Below, one piece after another: positions 37,545 through 52,205 of a stretch of 64,000 nucleotides of DNA. The stretch spans positions 18,982,197 to 19,046,196 of the forward strand of contig NC_133230.1 in the NCBI RefSeq assembly GCF_040436345.1, written 5' to 3'. The notes under the pieces are model-generated. The model was not told the DNA's origin, ran no database searches, and worked only from the letters and a program-made list of their open reading frames with translations. Each line of letters begins with the position of its first letter. The first letter of the stretch is position 1. The stretch comes from Pagrus major. Its lineage: Eukaryota > Chordata > Actinopteri > Spariformes > Sparidae. Position numbers and translations under genes: made by a program.

Positions 37545-37628
37545 CAACACACACACACACACACTCACACACACAACTCTAGGCAAAAGCCAAGATCCTG
37601 CAGTAGCACCTACGTGAAAACACTCACT

Positions 37629-37659
<31 letters not shown>

Positions 37660-37672
37660 ACACAGACACCAA
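37545..37672. repeat. CA-rich interrupted microsatellite cluster
   Basis: Three CA runs separated by CTCACA spacers and a unique 50-bp segment. Confidence 0.85.
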
Positions 37673-37887
37673 CACACATGCTGGCACCAATAGGAGCATT
37701 CACAAGCACCCGTACAGGGACATGCAGACTTCACCACCCACTCTTTCTGCAGCGTGTGGTCCATCTGCTCACTGTACCACTCTCTCCATGGATTTAGATG
37801 GTCCAAGATGGGATGTGACATTATACCAGCTTGCTCTACCTTAAAGTCCCAATATGTACAGGTTGTCTGAGGTGCATATACAAACCA

Positions 37888-37990
37888 CTAGAGCCTGACC
37901 AATACATTAGCATAGCCATATTTATTGGCTGATTTTAGTCTGGCTCGCATATAATGGCATCTGTAACTATGTCAGCTAACAAATAACGAG
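37888..37990 (+). mobile_element. Second fragment of the AGAGCC-type hAT-like MITE
   Basis: Starts CTAGAGCCTGACCAATAC and continues TTTATTGGCTGATTTTAG, resembling the element end at 16,013 with more divergence. The other end was not found. Confidence 0.4.
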
Positions 37991-37994
37991 AAAT

Positions 37995-40255
37995 TGTGTT
38001 ACAGAAATGACAAATAGAGTTGGTTAATCCTTTTTTTCTCGCAAAAATGTTCATTGGATCCAGCTTCTCACTTGTGGGGATATAAAACTCAAAAATAAAA
38101 TGATATTATATAGCTTCCATCTTGATATTGAATAGTGTTGTGATGCTTTATATACAGTCTTGACCTATTATCCAAGTGCTCATTACAATTCTTATTATTT
38201 CAGTCATCTTTACAGAACTTGTGTTACTGGTCATGTTGTCAAGTTTCAGTTATTATGTGTGATGTTAAACTCAATATTGTTTGGGTTTGGACTGTTATTT
38301 GGACAGAAAAATCAATTTGGGGTTCTTGTTATTTGGTGCTGAAATTTTGTAGATCAAACGTTTACAAAAATAGTCTTTGGATGATCGAAAATGACAATAT
38401 AATGGAAAAAGTATATTTCCTATTTTAAAAAATGTCCCATTCAGTTTATATCTTTGTCACAAGTATTTCATTTTACATTTAAAGGACTCTTTTAAGAGCA
38501 AAATTGCCCAACTTGCAGTGCTTCACCCATCAGTGGGAATGTTTATTGGTCCGGTGCTGCGCAGTGCATGCTGGTTGTTGCAGGCTGACTACCTTTTCAG
38601 CAAAAGGCAGTAACACAACCCTTTTGTTCCATTTTATCTGCTCATGTAGCACCAGTTTCAAAAATATTTGCATCTCTCTGCAGTATAGGCAGCCCAGCTT
38701 TATGCAAGGGCCATCTTTCCAGCAGTGACTTCTTTATCAGTTGCTGTTTGCATACACACCAGGTGCAGTAAGTGATTTGGCAATAAGCGTTTGTTGTCAA
38801 ATACTGACACTTTGGGTTGGTGGCTCACCTGGTAATGAGACTCAAGAATCCAAAATCGCTGTCACCTAGAAACTTCCCGAAGACAGCAAAATACTATAAA
38901 AGGAAAATACAGGCACAGAGCAGGATTTTTGCAGATACAGACACCACCACACACTTCTAGTGGATCATAATTGATGATTGAGAGGGATTATTTTTGTATA
39001 AGTCTATACATTTTTGTTTTTAGGAAAATTCTGCTAGTATCGTTTGGTTCGACACATCAGCAGAAACAGAAACAAAACTTGCACTCCGGAGAGGTGAAAT
39101 ACAGATATTTACCAGAAACAGACAGACACTGCTTAAGGTCGTAAAAATGCCCCGAGGCATGTTAGAGAACATACAAAGATCCATGAATAAAATATACTTC
39201 CTCACTCTGAACAGGACCTGAGGCTCAGACAGTAACATCTACACTTGTGTAAACATCACTGAGAAATAATATTCCAATATAGAAATGCTGAATGACAGAT
39301 TGTCGCGCGCACGAACACGCAGACGGGCACATGTGTGCGTGACATAAATTCCCAGAGCAATTTAATGTAACACTCAAACCAAAGTGAAGCTGAATGCCAA
39401 TTGAGAGCAGACTACAGAGGAGATCAGCCTACGGTACAGAGCTCTGAGCGCTCAGGTTGCTTGCTGCGGCTTAAAACATCACTGATGGCTGTTTCACCCT
39501 CTGACTCACTAAATTAACTCCAAATCCATTTACCAGCGTTGCAGCTTAAGCCCTCCAGTTTGGTCTTGGTCTTCAGCGGTTTCTTCTAATTGAGTTTCTA
39601 GTAATTACCACAAGGCTAATGCATTGTAAGTGCCTTCTAAATCAGGGGTAAAGATTTTGTTTCAGACTACAAGTGCCCATAGTGATCGTATGCAACGGGA
39701 TGTAAGAGACGGGTTGGGATGTATGTGGATAAACAACACCAAAGATCCATCGCAGACCTTTTTCTTTGACAAGCAGCTCACATCCCGAGGAGAGGATGAT
39801 TGTGTGTCACATGGCCTTGAACCCCCCTCCCCCACTTTTTTTCCTTAATCCGTGACTTTGATTCATAGTGCCGAGCAGAGGTAACCTGGCTGACACGCTG
39901 CTCGAGGCCCTTTGATCTGTGCTGGCAAATTTGACAACAATGAGTGGGCTGACACCGGTTGGATAAATACATTTGAAGCTGAACAAATTAGCTAGTTACC
40001 TCGCGTTAACCGTTTCTCGATTTCACTAAAAATACGGGAATAATTCTGCAGACTTTGTAGAAACGTGGTGGGATTGTGTGTACAGTTCCTCAGGCCTTTC
40101 ATTATCTCGGTAAAACTTTTGTTGTGGCGGTCAGGAGAGAGTGAGGGAGAGCTCACCAGAGACATGAGTAAACACACCACTCCTTTACCCTCATGAAGTT
40201 GCCCGAGACCTTCCCTCTCTCTGAAGACTCCTTTAATTAGGCTTTAATTGCCTTA
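37995..40255. other. Gene-free DNA with a possible regulatory block
   Basis: No gene recognised. The stretch 39,400-39,640 is complex and non-repetitive (TCTTCTAATTGAG, TAGTAATTACCAC) and may be regulatory. Confidence 0.4.
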
Positions 40256-40259
40256 TTAG

Positions 40260-40960
40260 CTCTGGCTATCGATGGAGGAGGAAAGGCAGAGAGAGAAAAA
40301 GGTCAGGCAAGGAGGAGAGCTGGAGAGAGATAACAGGGCAAACAAACAAGGGTGATGCAAAAGGGGCAGACAAAGGACTGAGGCATCCACCCACACATGC
40401 TTACATACTGACATGCATACAGCAAACTCATCTGCACACATACATGAGCCGCAGGCGAAAGTGAGGCCACCCTCTGCGGAAAAGAGTTGTCAGGCGATAT
40501 AAAACAAAAGAGACAGTTACAGCAGTTACATGCCTTCAAGAACGGGCTCTGCGGTGCGCCCAGGCAATTGACCCCTCACCCTGAACTCGGTGCGGCAGGG
40601 GAGATGGACGAGGTAGAGGAGAGAGCGAGGGGGGAGAGGAGGGGCAAAACGAGAAATGATGAATGAGAGGGATGTGGAAGAGGAGGAGATGAGCAGGTGG
40701 AGGGCGGGGAGCTGCTGGAAAAGCAGGACAAAGAAGAAGAAGGTAAAGAAGGAGTAGATATTCTCCAGATGACTGATTGGGGGGGGTTGCCCCTGGTGCC
40801 CCCATGTTCGAAAGAAACGCTGTGAAAGTACCCTCTTGGATTCTCTGATGATAGATAAAACATGATAAAGTGCCCTCTCGGGTGCCCTTTCTGTGCACTG
40901 GTGTCCCACCGCATACATCAGGTGCCCTTTTAATTCTTTTTGCCCCCGCCCCTCGAACAC
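40260..40960. other. Purine-rich, low-complexity region
   Basis: A/G-rich stretches at 40,265-40,380 and 40,590-40,760 produce overlapping minus-strand frames of 112-144 codons, which are compositional artefacts. A G8 run is at about 40,779. The flank 40,790-40,960 with repeated GTGCCC motifs may be a decayed repeat. Confidence 0.45.
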
Positions 40961-41039
40961 CCTGAGTCCGCTACTTCCTCAATGTTCGGGCATGAGTCAC
41001 TGAGATGAAAACTATGGAGTTAGCATATAATACAGATGA

Positions 41040-41300
41040 TTAACAAAGCTGGCTAAATGCCTGGCTTGTTTACTAATGACTCATGATGTAAACGGTTTAG
41101 GATTTGCAGTTTCTCTTCACTGCCTTGCTCATGCACTCTGCTACCCTGCGTCTCGCATATCTGTCTTTTAAGATCCATACACCAGACCTGGGTTGCGAGC
41201 TAATTTCATTTCCAATTTCTGTTTTGTTGACAGCGATCGTGCGAACATCATAGCTTGCATTTGTGAATTTCATTAGCCTGTGGCTAGTAATATCCGTTTC
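41040..41300. promoter_or_regulatory. Candidate noncoding regulatory block
   Basis: Complex non-repetitive DNA with ACTAATGACTCATGATG, GCTAATTTCATTTCC and TTTCATTAGCC. No gene. Composition-based call. Confidence 0.3.
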
Positions 41301-41304
41301 AACT

Positions 41305-43075
41305 TTCATTCCCCTGAGAACAAAAAAACAACAAAAAATACTTCAAAGATGTGAAACCTAGTGGAGTCGAAGTCCAGCGCACAACACAGCACAGAAATAA
41401 AACTAACATCTGTTATACAGGCCCAACAAGAATAACGGATGACTTTTTTTTTTTTTATCGCTGCTGTAGGCTTCACCAATCCATCTGTTGCTATATCCAA
41501 CTCTACCTAGTGAAGTGATATTATAAAAGGATGCCAGTGGGAGTGAGGCTTTCACATAGGAGCATCTGCAGAGGCAATACAGGAGGTTACCTCTCCTCTA
41601 TCTCCTCTTCATCTGCCACCCACTGCACACTCTCACAACTTTATAGCTGAGATGTGGCGCTGCTGTTTGTGTTAGCTGATTTGCTTGTATCTCCACTGTA
41701 AGCACACCTTTGCGCTGTAACTGCGTTTGTGCCCGCGTGCGTTTTGTCTACGCGAGTGCACGAGTGAATCAATCCATCAGGGAAACTGGGGGAGTGTTTC
41801 TTCCTTTCCTGCACGTCGTTCCCCAGCCTCATTAGAACCCATTCAGTCAATCAAGCATGAATCCCTAACACAATAACATGCAAAGTGCTTTGTCTGGGTG
41901 TAATTGGCCTTGCCAGAACTGCTTTTCTCAAACGGTTAGCTCCTCTCGCCTCGATCAGGCCGCAGCCAGGAGCCCCGTCCAAGAAACGCAGCTGGCTGGA
42001 GGAGGATGGAGAGATGAAACCAGGAAAAGAAAAAGGGATAAAGATAAGGAAGGAAAGAGTAAAAGGAGGGGCGATTATGGATTATTGGCCTCCTGTCTGG
42101 ATTCATTTCAGAACTATAAAGTATTTATAAAGTAATTTAAGCCATTTTTCATGCAGTTCTGCTCTTTTTCACTCTCGATGATTTCTGTATGCATTATGCC
42201 AATGCTTGCGTGTGTGTGTGTGTGCGCACGTGCATGAGTCCCGTGTGCGGTCAACCAGAACTCCTGTCTGTCACAATCACACCCCATTACCATGACAAAC
42301 CAGTTGACATCGAATTACCCCGCACAGCCACACCACACACGTGCAAGCACGTTGCACGCGGAAAGGCATGATGGGAGATGGATAATGCATGGGCGCAGAA
42401 ACGTTCCCCATCGGAGAGACTGTTTGTTCGCTATGATGGCTGACACGGCTGACTGACACGTTCCTCCACACCAACCCAACAGCCAATCTACTGAAATTGT
42501 GTGGTGACATTGTTGATTAAGCAGACATTCAGTGTACGGCGTGTGTGTGTGTGCGTTGTCACAGTGTAATGGGCTCACTGGTGCAGGGAAATGCAGTCTC
42601 AGAGTGTATGTGTGCATACATGGATGTTTGTATGTGTGGAGGGCACGTGACAATCAAAGGAACATGTTTGACTTTGAACCAGAGCTTTGCATGACTCCAG
42701 CCAGGCCGCAGCACCCCAAACTGCCGAGATAATCATCAGCAGTCGAGTACTGCCATCTAGTGACCTTAAAACAGAGCTTCTCCTTCAGCCAAAACTGCTT
42801 TAAATGAGTCATGTTTACTGGAAGACTGATCTTAAGTGTATGGAGACAGCCCAAAGCTGAACTTGCATTTAACTTTAATCATTGAGCCAGTTTTAAATGG
42901 ACACCGCAGGATCACTTTTTTTTCTAAACAAAATCCACTTTTGTCATCCTTATTCTCGCTCTTCCCTGGATCTCCTCTCTTCTCCTCTCCTCTCCAATCA
43001 ATAGCTGTGTTTGTTCCAGCAACACCTCCCAGTGTTTTCACTTGTCCCTCTCTGCTGGATGCGAATTGGACGTCC
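41305..43075. other. Gene-free DNA
   Basis: TG/CA-rich patches at 42,208-42,235 and 42,540-42,555. The stretch 41,860-41,990 is complex. No gene is supported by the short overlapping frames. Confidence 0.4.
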
Positions 43076-43079
43076 TATC

Positions 43080-43490
43080 CTGTGCCGCGGTTATGCTGTG
43101 AATCAGAAAAGCCAAATTAAATTGCCTAATTGGTTTCCTTGGGAAGGGTAAAACAGATTTAAATTGATTACCGGTAATGGCCTTTTGTGGAACCACATTG
43201 GCTTCTGCTGTTTGAGGAGGATTTAGCAAAACCAATTAATTTGCCTCACCTCTTACGCGCCCTCCTTCTGTTTCCCTTTGTGTCTTTCTGGGAGCTTTTT
43301 CATCTTTGCTTTTTCCAGTTTCTAATGCCCTCCTTCGTACTCCCCAAAATAAAAGGGATGATGATGATAACGTCATTGGATAACAATCATTCAGGCCTAA
43401 TTGGCTGGATTCTGTCATACTGCAGTGCTGATAAAGTGGCAGAGATGTTTTTTTTTCTCTCCAGGTCTACAGTTACGAGACTCGCCTGAC
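43080..43490. promoter_or_regulatory. Candidate conserved noncoding element
   Basis: Complex sequence with AAATTAAATTGCCTAATTGG, TTAAATTGATTACCGGTAAT and CAATTAATTTGCC. The palindromic ATTACCGGTAAT at 43,168-43,179 stands out. No repeat ends. Enhancer-like by composition. Confidence 0.4.
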
Positions 43491-43556
43491 AAAAGATAAT
43501 ATAAATCTCTCTTTCAATTATGTTGGCTGTGCCTGTTTGCTGCCACGCGGCAGCTC

Positions 43557-43593
43557 TCGCTGATGCTGCTGCCGCTGCTGCCGCTGCTGCCTC
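43557..43593. repeat. GCTGCC/GCTGCT trinucleotide-type repeat
   Basis: Repeating CTGCTGCCG units; in one minus-strand frame this reads as poly-alanine. No gene model encloses it. Confidence 0.85.
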
Positions 43594-43599
43594 AGCCGA

Positions 43600-44785
43600 G
43601 GGAGGAAAAAGTAAGATGTCAAGGTCACATTTTGTCACACAAGCTGATTAAATCCCTAATATGTTCCCCCTCCTCGCTGTGTTTTTCCACCTCCCTTCAA
43701 ATATTTTCACAACCAGACCTAATGTGACATTTAGAATGGGAAAATTACAACCACTTAATGTCAGTTTATTAATTAAATTTGGGGTAACTATTGTGTGTGA
43801 TTAAAACAGATGTCATCTGCCTCATGGGAAGAGAAGAGCAATCATCTTCTCACCGATGACTTTTGTAAGAAAAGTCAACGTTTTTTTATGATTTCTTCCA
43901 GCAAATTATGAAATATCTAAATCCAGAGGAAGATTGCAGCATCGTCTGTTACTGTGTTCTGCCACTGGTGTGCAGAACTTTCTTCAGCTTCATTGCGTGC
44001 AGTTAAATTAAACACAGCAAAGCTGAATAGCCTGTGACAAATTAACAAAATAAATTCAAGCATTGTAAATGTATTAATAGCCAACTTCATGGATTACAGA
44101 TGAGTGAAGCAACCTTGCACAGCCTCAGGTTCAATGGAGATGTAAGAATAATGACTTAAGTACTGCTGTTTAGTTGGATTACACGCAAAACCCTTAAGCA
44201 TAACAAATTACTTCTGTAAGAAGGCCGACTTCCATTATGGTATTACTTAAATATGTGTGTATTACTTTACACACATATGGCGTGCATACTGAACCAGAGT
44301 TGGTTCATGTTACCCTGGAAACAATGTTCAGGTACTCACTTGACCTTGATGGGTGAAGTTAATTGGTGTCATAGAAAAGGTGAAACGGATGATACATACC
44401 TGAGTAGCCAGACTGTGTATAAAAAAAGAAGAAAGAAAGCAGTTTCTATAAAAGAAAGTTACATTGGCATTTAATATTCAAGCAAAAACATGAGGGGCAA
44501 GGTTTGTGAAATCATCTTCTTTAAGAAAGCCTTTAACTGAATACAAGCAAGGGGCCAAGCAGGGAGGTGAGGATGAAAAGATGATGAAAAAGTGATAATT
44601 GAATATTAGCTTAGAAAGGCCTAAAAACAGGTCAACAGAACTGAATTAAAATGCAGCAAATTGAACAGCAACGATACTGAATCTTCGAGCTAAATGACTC
44701 AGAGGAACATGCAGGACATATTGGCTGGCCACACCATGACACATTAGAGAACTAACATAACTAAAAATAAACACAAGAAAGATCA
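43600..44785. other. Gene-free DNA
   Basis: AT-rich, no gene or repeat recognised. Confidence 0.4.
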
Positions 44786-44788
44786 TTA

Positions 44789-45074
44789 TTAAAGGAGACC
44801 TGTTATGCTTTTTCATTTATATATACTGTATATATATTTATATAGGTTCTTGTGCATGTAAAAGATCTTGAAAGTTAAAAAGGTCAAAGTCTGCGCCAAC
44901 AGAAACTCCTCTTTTCCACAGTAAACAGAAAACTTAAAGAGACAGGACCAAGCAGTACTGGATAGAATGAGAAAACTGATGTGTCTTTTGAGCACTAAAA
45001 CATGTAAACCTATTAGAGTAGTAGCCTAAAATAAAATTATGAACCTGAAAATGAGCATGATATGTCTCCTTTAA
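44789..45074. mobile_element. Complete TTAA-flanked MITE (286 bp)
   Basis: The left end TTAAAGGAGACCTGTTATGC and right end GCATGATATGTCTCCTTTAA are inverted repeats, with TTAA at each extremity. The interior is AT-rich and noncoding. A recognisable teleost MITE family; TTAA targets suggest a piggyBac-type transposase source. Confidence 0.85.
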
Positions 45075-45079
45075 CTATG

Positions 45080-46715
45080 AATTAAACAAAAAAAATACCT
45101 CAGTATATTAAAACAGCTGTAATTTGACATGAAACTAAAGCAAGAAAATGTAACCTCCCGGAGAAAAATACTTGATTGTTGAGTCTAATCCCCAGATCCT
45201 CAAATACTGACATTTTGGGTGGCAGCTGGATGGTAATACAATGCATCAGTGTTGAACAAACTGGGGATTAGAAACAACAAACAACCATCTTTCTCCAGGA
45301 AGTGACATTTCATTGCTTTAAGATGTGACGCATTAACAGTGTTTGAAGTCATCACAACACAGCACAGGCGAAGAAAATGTGGTCGTATTCAATTATGTGA
45401 CTCATTTTTATGAGCATATTTTGTTCTGGTAATTGATTAAGTCATTCCCACATTCAGAATCATGTGGTAAATCAGCAGTTTTGAAAGATAAGGACAAAAA
45501 TATACATTTCTGTCATTTCTATCTTTGTGCAGCGTTGTCATCGCAGTTTATATGGAAGCTGATTATCAAGGATGTCTGGATCAAGTGTCAAGATGGGAGG
45601 ATGTGACAGCAGGGGAGGATAGTCTGTGAAATACATTGACGCTAAGAGAGGTCAAAATACATAATGGCTTTTTTTTTTACCACATCAGACAAGAGGTTTG
45701 ACCGCAGAAGTGTTTAATTTCACTTGCTCTTCGTCTCTGTCGTTGTGTCACGTTTGCTGCCCAGATCTGTTTCCACTTCTACCTCTACTTCCCTGCAGCA
45801 GCGTCCCTATACCTGCATATGAGGAATAAATCTGAGATAACCTTTAACAAACCACAGAATGCCAAAAAAAAAGGAAGCTTATACAAGAATATAAAATGCT
45901 ATCCAAGCAAACAAAAAGTACAAAGACAGCAGAAAAAAGAAAAAACAAGGAGGAGACATCCCTTTACCAAAATGAATTTTCCACTTCTGAAACTCGCTGC
46001 CCACAGCTCTTATCTTTGGCCGGAGGTTTGCAGGCCAACGGCTGCTGAAAAACAGTCAGTATCAGAAGCAAAATCTAAGCCTTTTGAACAACAAACACAG
46101 TTGTTTTTAGTGAATAATTTATATCAGTCACAACTGGTGTAAGCAGTGAATTCAGATATGACATAAAACCCCAAGATATGAGGATAAAATCTGCTTTCAG
46201 AAATATGTTATCTTTAAACGTTCAACTTGTCTTCAAGCAAAGTTCTCAGCCAACTTGACTGAAGCGAGTATATTTACAATGTTGAAAGCCATTTTAATGT
46301 ATAATTCACAGAGCACAATGTATTGTTAGACGCACAAGCCTTTACTGAGGGCATATGGTCAAACTGAAGCTATTTTATGTCACTTGAGTCACTTGAGGCA
46401 GTTGTATTTTATATATTCAATATAGATGTGAGCACATATTCATTGGCATTTTTATAAATTATGCAAATATACTGTAAGCTTATGATTAAGTCAAGAGGCT
46501 CATTTCCTTTCAGAGTTTATGTTTACCATTGACTGTGACTCACTTTGTTATGAAAAGTGCTGAATTGTCAGCATCAGGTGCAAGACTCATCCTGTTTATT
46601 TGCATGCAGCTGCAGAGTTAAACTGATACGATGCGTCAGGAGCTTTGTGGGTTGTTTGATACATGCATGGACTCTGACTCAATATGTTTTGGTAAAGCTA
46701 CACAAGAAAAAAAAT
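45080..46715. other. Gene-free AT-rich DNA
   Basis: No gene or element identified; a 107-codon frame at 45,819-46,142 is Lys/Gln-rich by base composition only. Confidence 0.4.
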
Positions 46716-46720
46716 ACAAT

Positions 46721-47100
46721 TTAAAGGATAAGTTCAGCCAAAATCTAAATTCAGTCATTCACTCACCCCCGCGCCAAAAGACATAAAACTGAAAGACATA
46801 AAATGGCTCCATACAGCTCATCCGGTGTAATACAAGTCTCCAGAAGCCCTGGGATCCCCAACTGATTTGAAAAGATGTTTTTTTTTACACCCTTTTTAAG
46901 CAGATATCTTCACTCTAGCTGCTAAGCTAAAAGTGTTAGCCCACACCTTGTCTAAAGTGGGTGCATTAGCTCCACCGCGCTTTTCAAATCAAATAAGGAT
47001 CTCACGGCTTCCACAAACTTGGACTATGCCAGATGAGTTGTATGGAGCCATTTTGTTTGTTTGTTTTGTTTGTTTTTTCAGTTGTTTTTTTCATGTTTTA
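46721..47100. mobile_element. Fold-back MITE (TTAAAGGATAAGTTC type)
   Basis: Begins TTAAAGGATAAGTTCAGCC, then TCAGTCATTCACTCACCC, a very common fish MITE start. Arms 46,801-46,874 and 46,980-47,053 are inverted repeats (AAATGGCTCCATACA opposite TGTATGGAGCCATTT; GATTTGAAAAG opposite CTTTTCAAATC). Right terminus uncertain. Confidence 0.8.
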
Positions 47101-47339
47101 AAACCCCATCTCCTTCAATTGTTTAGGAGAATGCTGCAATGCTGTTTTGCTGTGAAACTCCAGAAATGTTTTGTGGACAACGAAACAGAAACAGAAGCAC
47201 TGGACAAACTTAGAGTTTGAACTGTTGGTGATTACTGAGGTTTTTATAAGTATCTGAAGGGGGCAAACCATCAATAAATGAGCAGACATTCACTTAAAAA
47301 CATCAATATCAACCCTGTCACAGACAGTTTAAGTTGACA

Positions 47340-47470
47340 TTTGACTTGAATGTCTGTACAAAATGTCACGGCAATCCTTCTAATAGTTACTGAGCTATTT
47401 CAGTCTGGACAATATTGGTGCGTGGACAGAACAACAGATGGACACTGCGATCTCTACAACCAAATAACAA
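47340..47470 (+). mobile_element. 3' tail of a common fish non-LTR-type repeat
   Basis: AAAATGTCACGGCAATCC, TAATAGTTACTGAGCTATTT and CAGTCTGGACAATATTGGTG match the widespread teleost tail of the form CATGGCAATCC...GAGATATTTCAGTCTGGACCAAAGTGGTGG. It lies just beyond the cathepsin 3' end. Confidence 0.7.
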
Positions 47471-47574
47471 TGCACTGGTGATACGCCACAGGGCATCAGC
47501 AGTGATCTGATGGTGGACAATGAAAATCAACAAAATCACAAATACCTAAATCTTTATTTTTTAGTATCAGTCAA

Positions 47575-47747
47575 TGTTAAACATTTTTTTACATTTATTT
47601 ACAATCTTCATAAAAAAGACAAACACAGATAGACTTTGTACAACAACAAACGGACATGTTGTTATATATAACTCAGTTTCTTGAAGTCTATGAAATCAAA
47701 GTAAATTATGTCATTGTTCTCCTCCTCGCTGAGCGAAAGCCCTGGAC
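47575..47747 (-). other. 3'-UTR exon and polyA signal of the cathepsin L-like gene
   Basis: Coding exon 7 ends TGA GCAG|GTGAGG, a strong donor (GT at 47859-47858) 4 nt after the stop. A good acceptor (TTGGATTTTCAG, AG at 47749-47748) lies about 110 nt downstream. The resulting last exon has no coding role. It carries AATAAA (plus-strand tttatt at 47594-47599), with a second AATAAA at 47553-47558. Because the splice junction is so close to the stop, it should not provoke nonsense-mediated decay. The 3' end is approximate. Confidence 0.65.
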
Positions 47748-47863
47748 CTGAAAATCCAATGAACAACAACTAGTTAATGGGTGATATAGTCCAGACTGCA
47801 CACACACATTCTTTCAAGTGCATGAACAAAGGAAGGACAGATGTTGAGTTTGTCCTCACCTGC

Positions 47864-50399
<2,536 letters not shown>

Positions 50400-50669
50400 C
50401 CTGACTGACAACAGAAGCAGAAACAGAAATGAGATCCTCTGTGACTTGCAGGAAACCACACAGGTTGAGACTGAGCTCTTTCACTTCAGCTTTGCCTCTG
50501 AAAGGTTTTCTGACGTGACGTTCACTATCAGCTCTCGAGCCCGGTTTCTTTGACTCACACTTTCATCTCACCCTCAAACTCTTTCTCGTATTTATGAGAT
50601 TCTTCTTTGCACAGGAAGAGCGTGTGCTTGTCTGTCTCTGTGTGTGTGTGTGTTGTTGTCTATGCTTAC

Positions 50670-50732
50670 CTGCCTCTATGTCCGTGTGTGTGTGGTGAAG
50701 CCTGAGGTATAACCACCTGTAGGTGATGCAGG
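50670..50732 (-). other. Noncoding exon 1 (5' UTR) of the cathepsin L-like gene
   Basis: About 30 bp downstream of the TATA box, a short segment ends in GAGGCAG|GTAAGC, a near-consensus splice donor at 50669-50668. The matching acceptor is a long pyrimidine-rich tract ending TTGTCAGTCAG at 50401, so the coding exon starts at 50400, one base before the ATG. Splicing creates GGCAGGATGA with A at -3, a good initiation context that does not exist in unspliced DNA. A noncoding first exon with the ATG in exon 2 is the usual organisation of vertebrate cathepsin L genes. The 5' boundary is estimated from the TATA spacing. Confidence 0.75.
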
Positions 50733-50752
50733 GCTGTGACAGAGTGGTGATC

Positions 50753-50759
50753 TTTTATA
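50753..50759 (-). promoter_or_regulatory. TATA box of the cathepsin L-like gene
   Basis: The minus strand reads GGCTATAAAAGATC here, a textbook TATA box. Counting 25-30 bp downstream puts the start site near 50,727-50,735, just before the spliced leader exon ending at 50670. Together these define a compact core promoter. Confidence 0.75.
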
Positions 50760-50764
50760 GCCAG

Positions 50765-52200
50765 CTGCAGTTATGACTTGGATGTCCAGTCAGGTGGCTG
50801 TCAGCAGCTCATAAAGTGAGAGAGAAAGGCAGAGTCAATCATTGAAATAGGGTTGGGTGAGTTATGCATTATGAGAAGTTCGCATGATGCAATTATTTTG
50901 GGAAACACATTTGTCAACCTCAGCAAAAGAAGGAACATAAGGCTCATGATTTCTCTTCTAAACCACTGAAATTTATATGAGAACATGATCAGTTACTCAG
51001 CAGTTTGTTTGTGTGCTGTAGCGATGCCTTCAAGTGAAAAACCACTCCGTTTCCTCCAGCGCTCTCTGATTCCACTCACATACTGATGGGGATTTCTCCA
51101 GAAAAACAAAAGTAAAACAGACAAACAGATGCGATAACATATGCATGTCCTAACATTTGGCGTCGCCCACCTGTTTTGGAGGTAACCTTAGTAACTACAG
51201 TATGGCACGCTGGAAAGTGCACGAGAATGGAGGTGCTTCTCGGATATGTAGGTGGCGCTTACCTACTGATAGTTTGTTTGATTTACATGAATGATCAGGT
51301 TTAATTGAAACCTTTTTCAAACTCCTCCACATGGGACTGAAGTATTTTCTCTTTTGCTTAAACAAATCGAGCAAACCGTGTCAAAATGCACACATTCAGA
51401 CGAATAAAGTGAACCTTTATGAAGGATTTCTAGAGATTTTGTGTGAGACTGTGAACACTTTCTGATAAATTAAACTCTCCTCCACCTTTTCATGAATCAT
51501 GAAGGTGTTTCCATTGACAGTTGTTCATGATTTCCTTTCTGTTTCCATGCACACATCCTGTTTTCAGCTTGACTGTATTTGATCTGCATGTCATTGTCAG
51601 GAAGTGCATAGGCAGAATTATTTTAGTATTAAGCCCACAAAAACACGTAAGGAAACTGAATAACGAGAAGAAAAAGCAGAAACCAGGGCTGGGAACTTAT
51701 TCAGTGAGTTCGCTCTGATGGGAACTACAGTGTGAATTCTTCTCCATATAAACCCTTTAACACATAATGTATTTACACTCATTCCTCCACTGTACATCAC
51801 TGTGATTACTAATTGTTGTATGAGTGTCTCTCTGCCCTGCCCTCCTGCTTGCCTGTTGTCTCTCTGTCTGTCCGTGTGTCACAAGGCCTGTGAGTCGTGA
51901 AATGTAAGACCATAAAGACGCCGTGGCGAGAGCAAAAACTGAGAGCTAAGCTAAAAGTTTATGGATGTCGTTGAACTATCAGCTTGTCTAATGTTTCTAC
52001 AGTCAGACTGTGACTGTGTGAGTGTTTGTACACATGCTTGGGTTCCTTCCTGTAAAAACAATGCAAATAGTTTGCCAGATAATAACACTGGCACATGATG
52101 GAAAACAACAGAAACAGAAGAGCTGCTTTTGATATATTTACAGCAGTTTGGTATTTTGAATAAAGAAATTGTTTATCTACTTCATGTACAGTTAAGTTGG
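50765..52200. other. Intergenic DNA upstream of the cathepsin gene
   Basis: Contains whatever distal promoter elements the cathepsin gene has. No gene or identified repeat; the AT-rich frames are short. Confidence 0.4.
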
Positions 52201-52205
52201 GAGTC

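Noticed and set aside
37545..37672. Repeats resembling a CRISPR array
   Set aside because: Only CA microsatellite units with irregular spacing; the genome is vertebrate.
40526..40960. Overlapping minus-strand frames of 112-144 codons
   Set aside because: Produced by purine-rich low-complexity DNA; Ser/Pro/Leu-rich in three frames at once.
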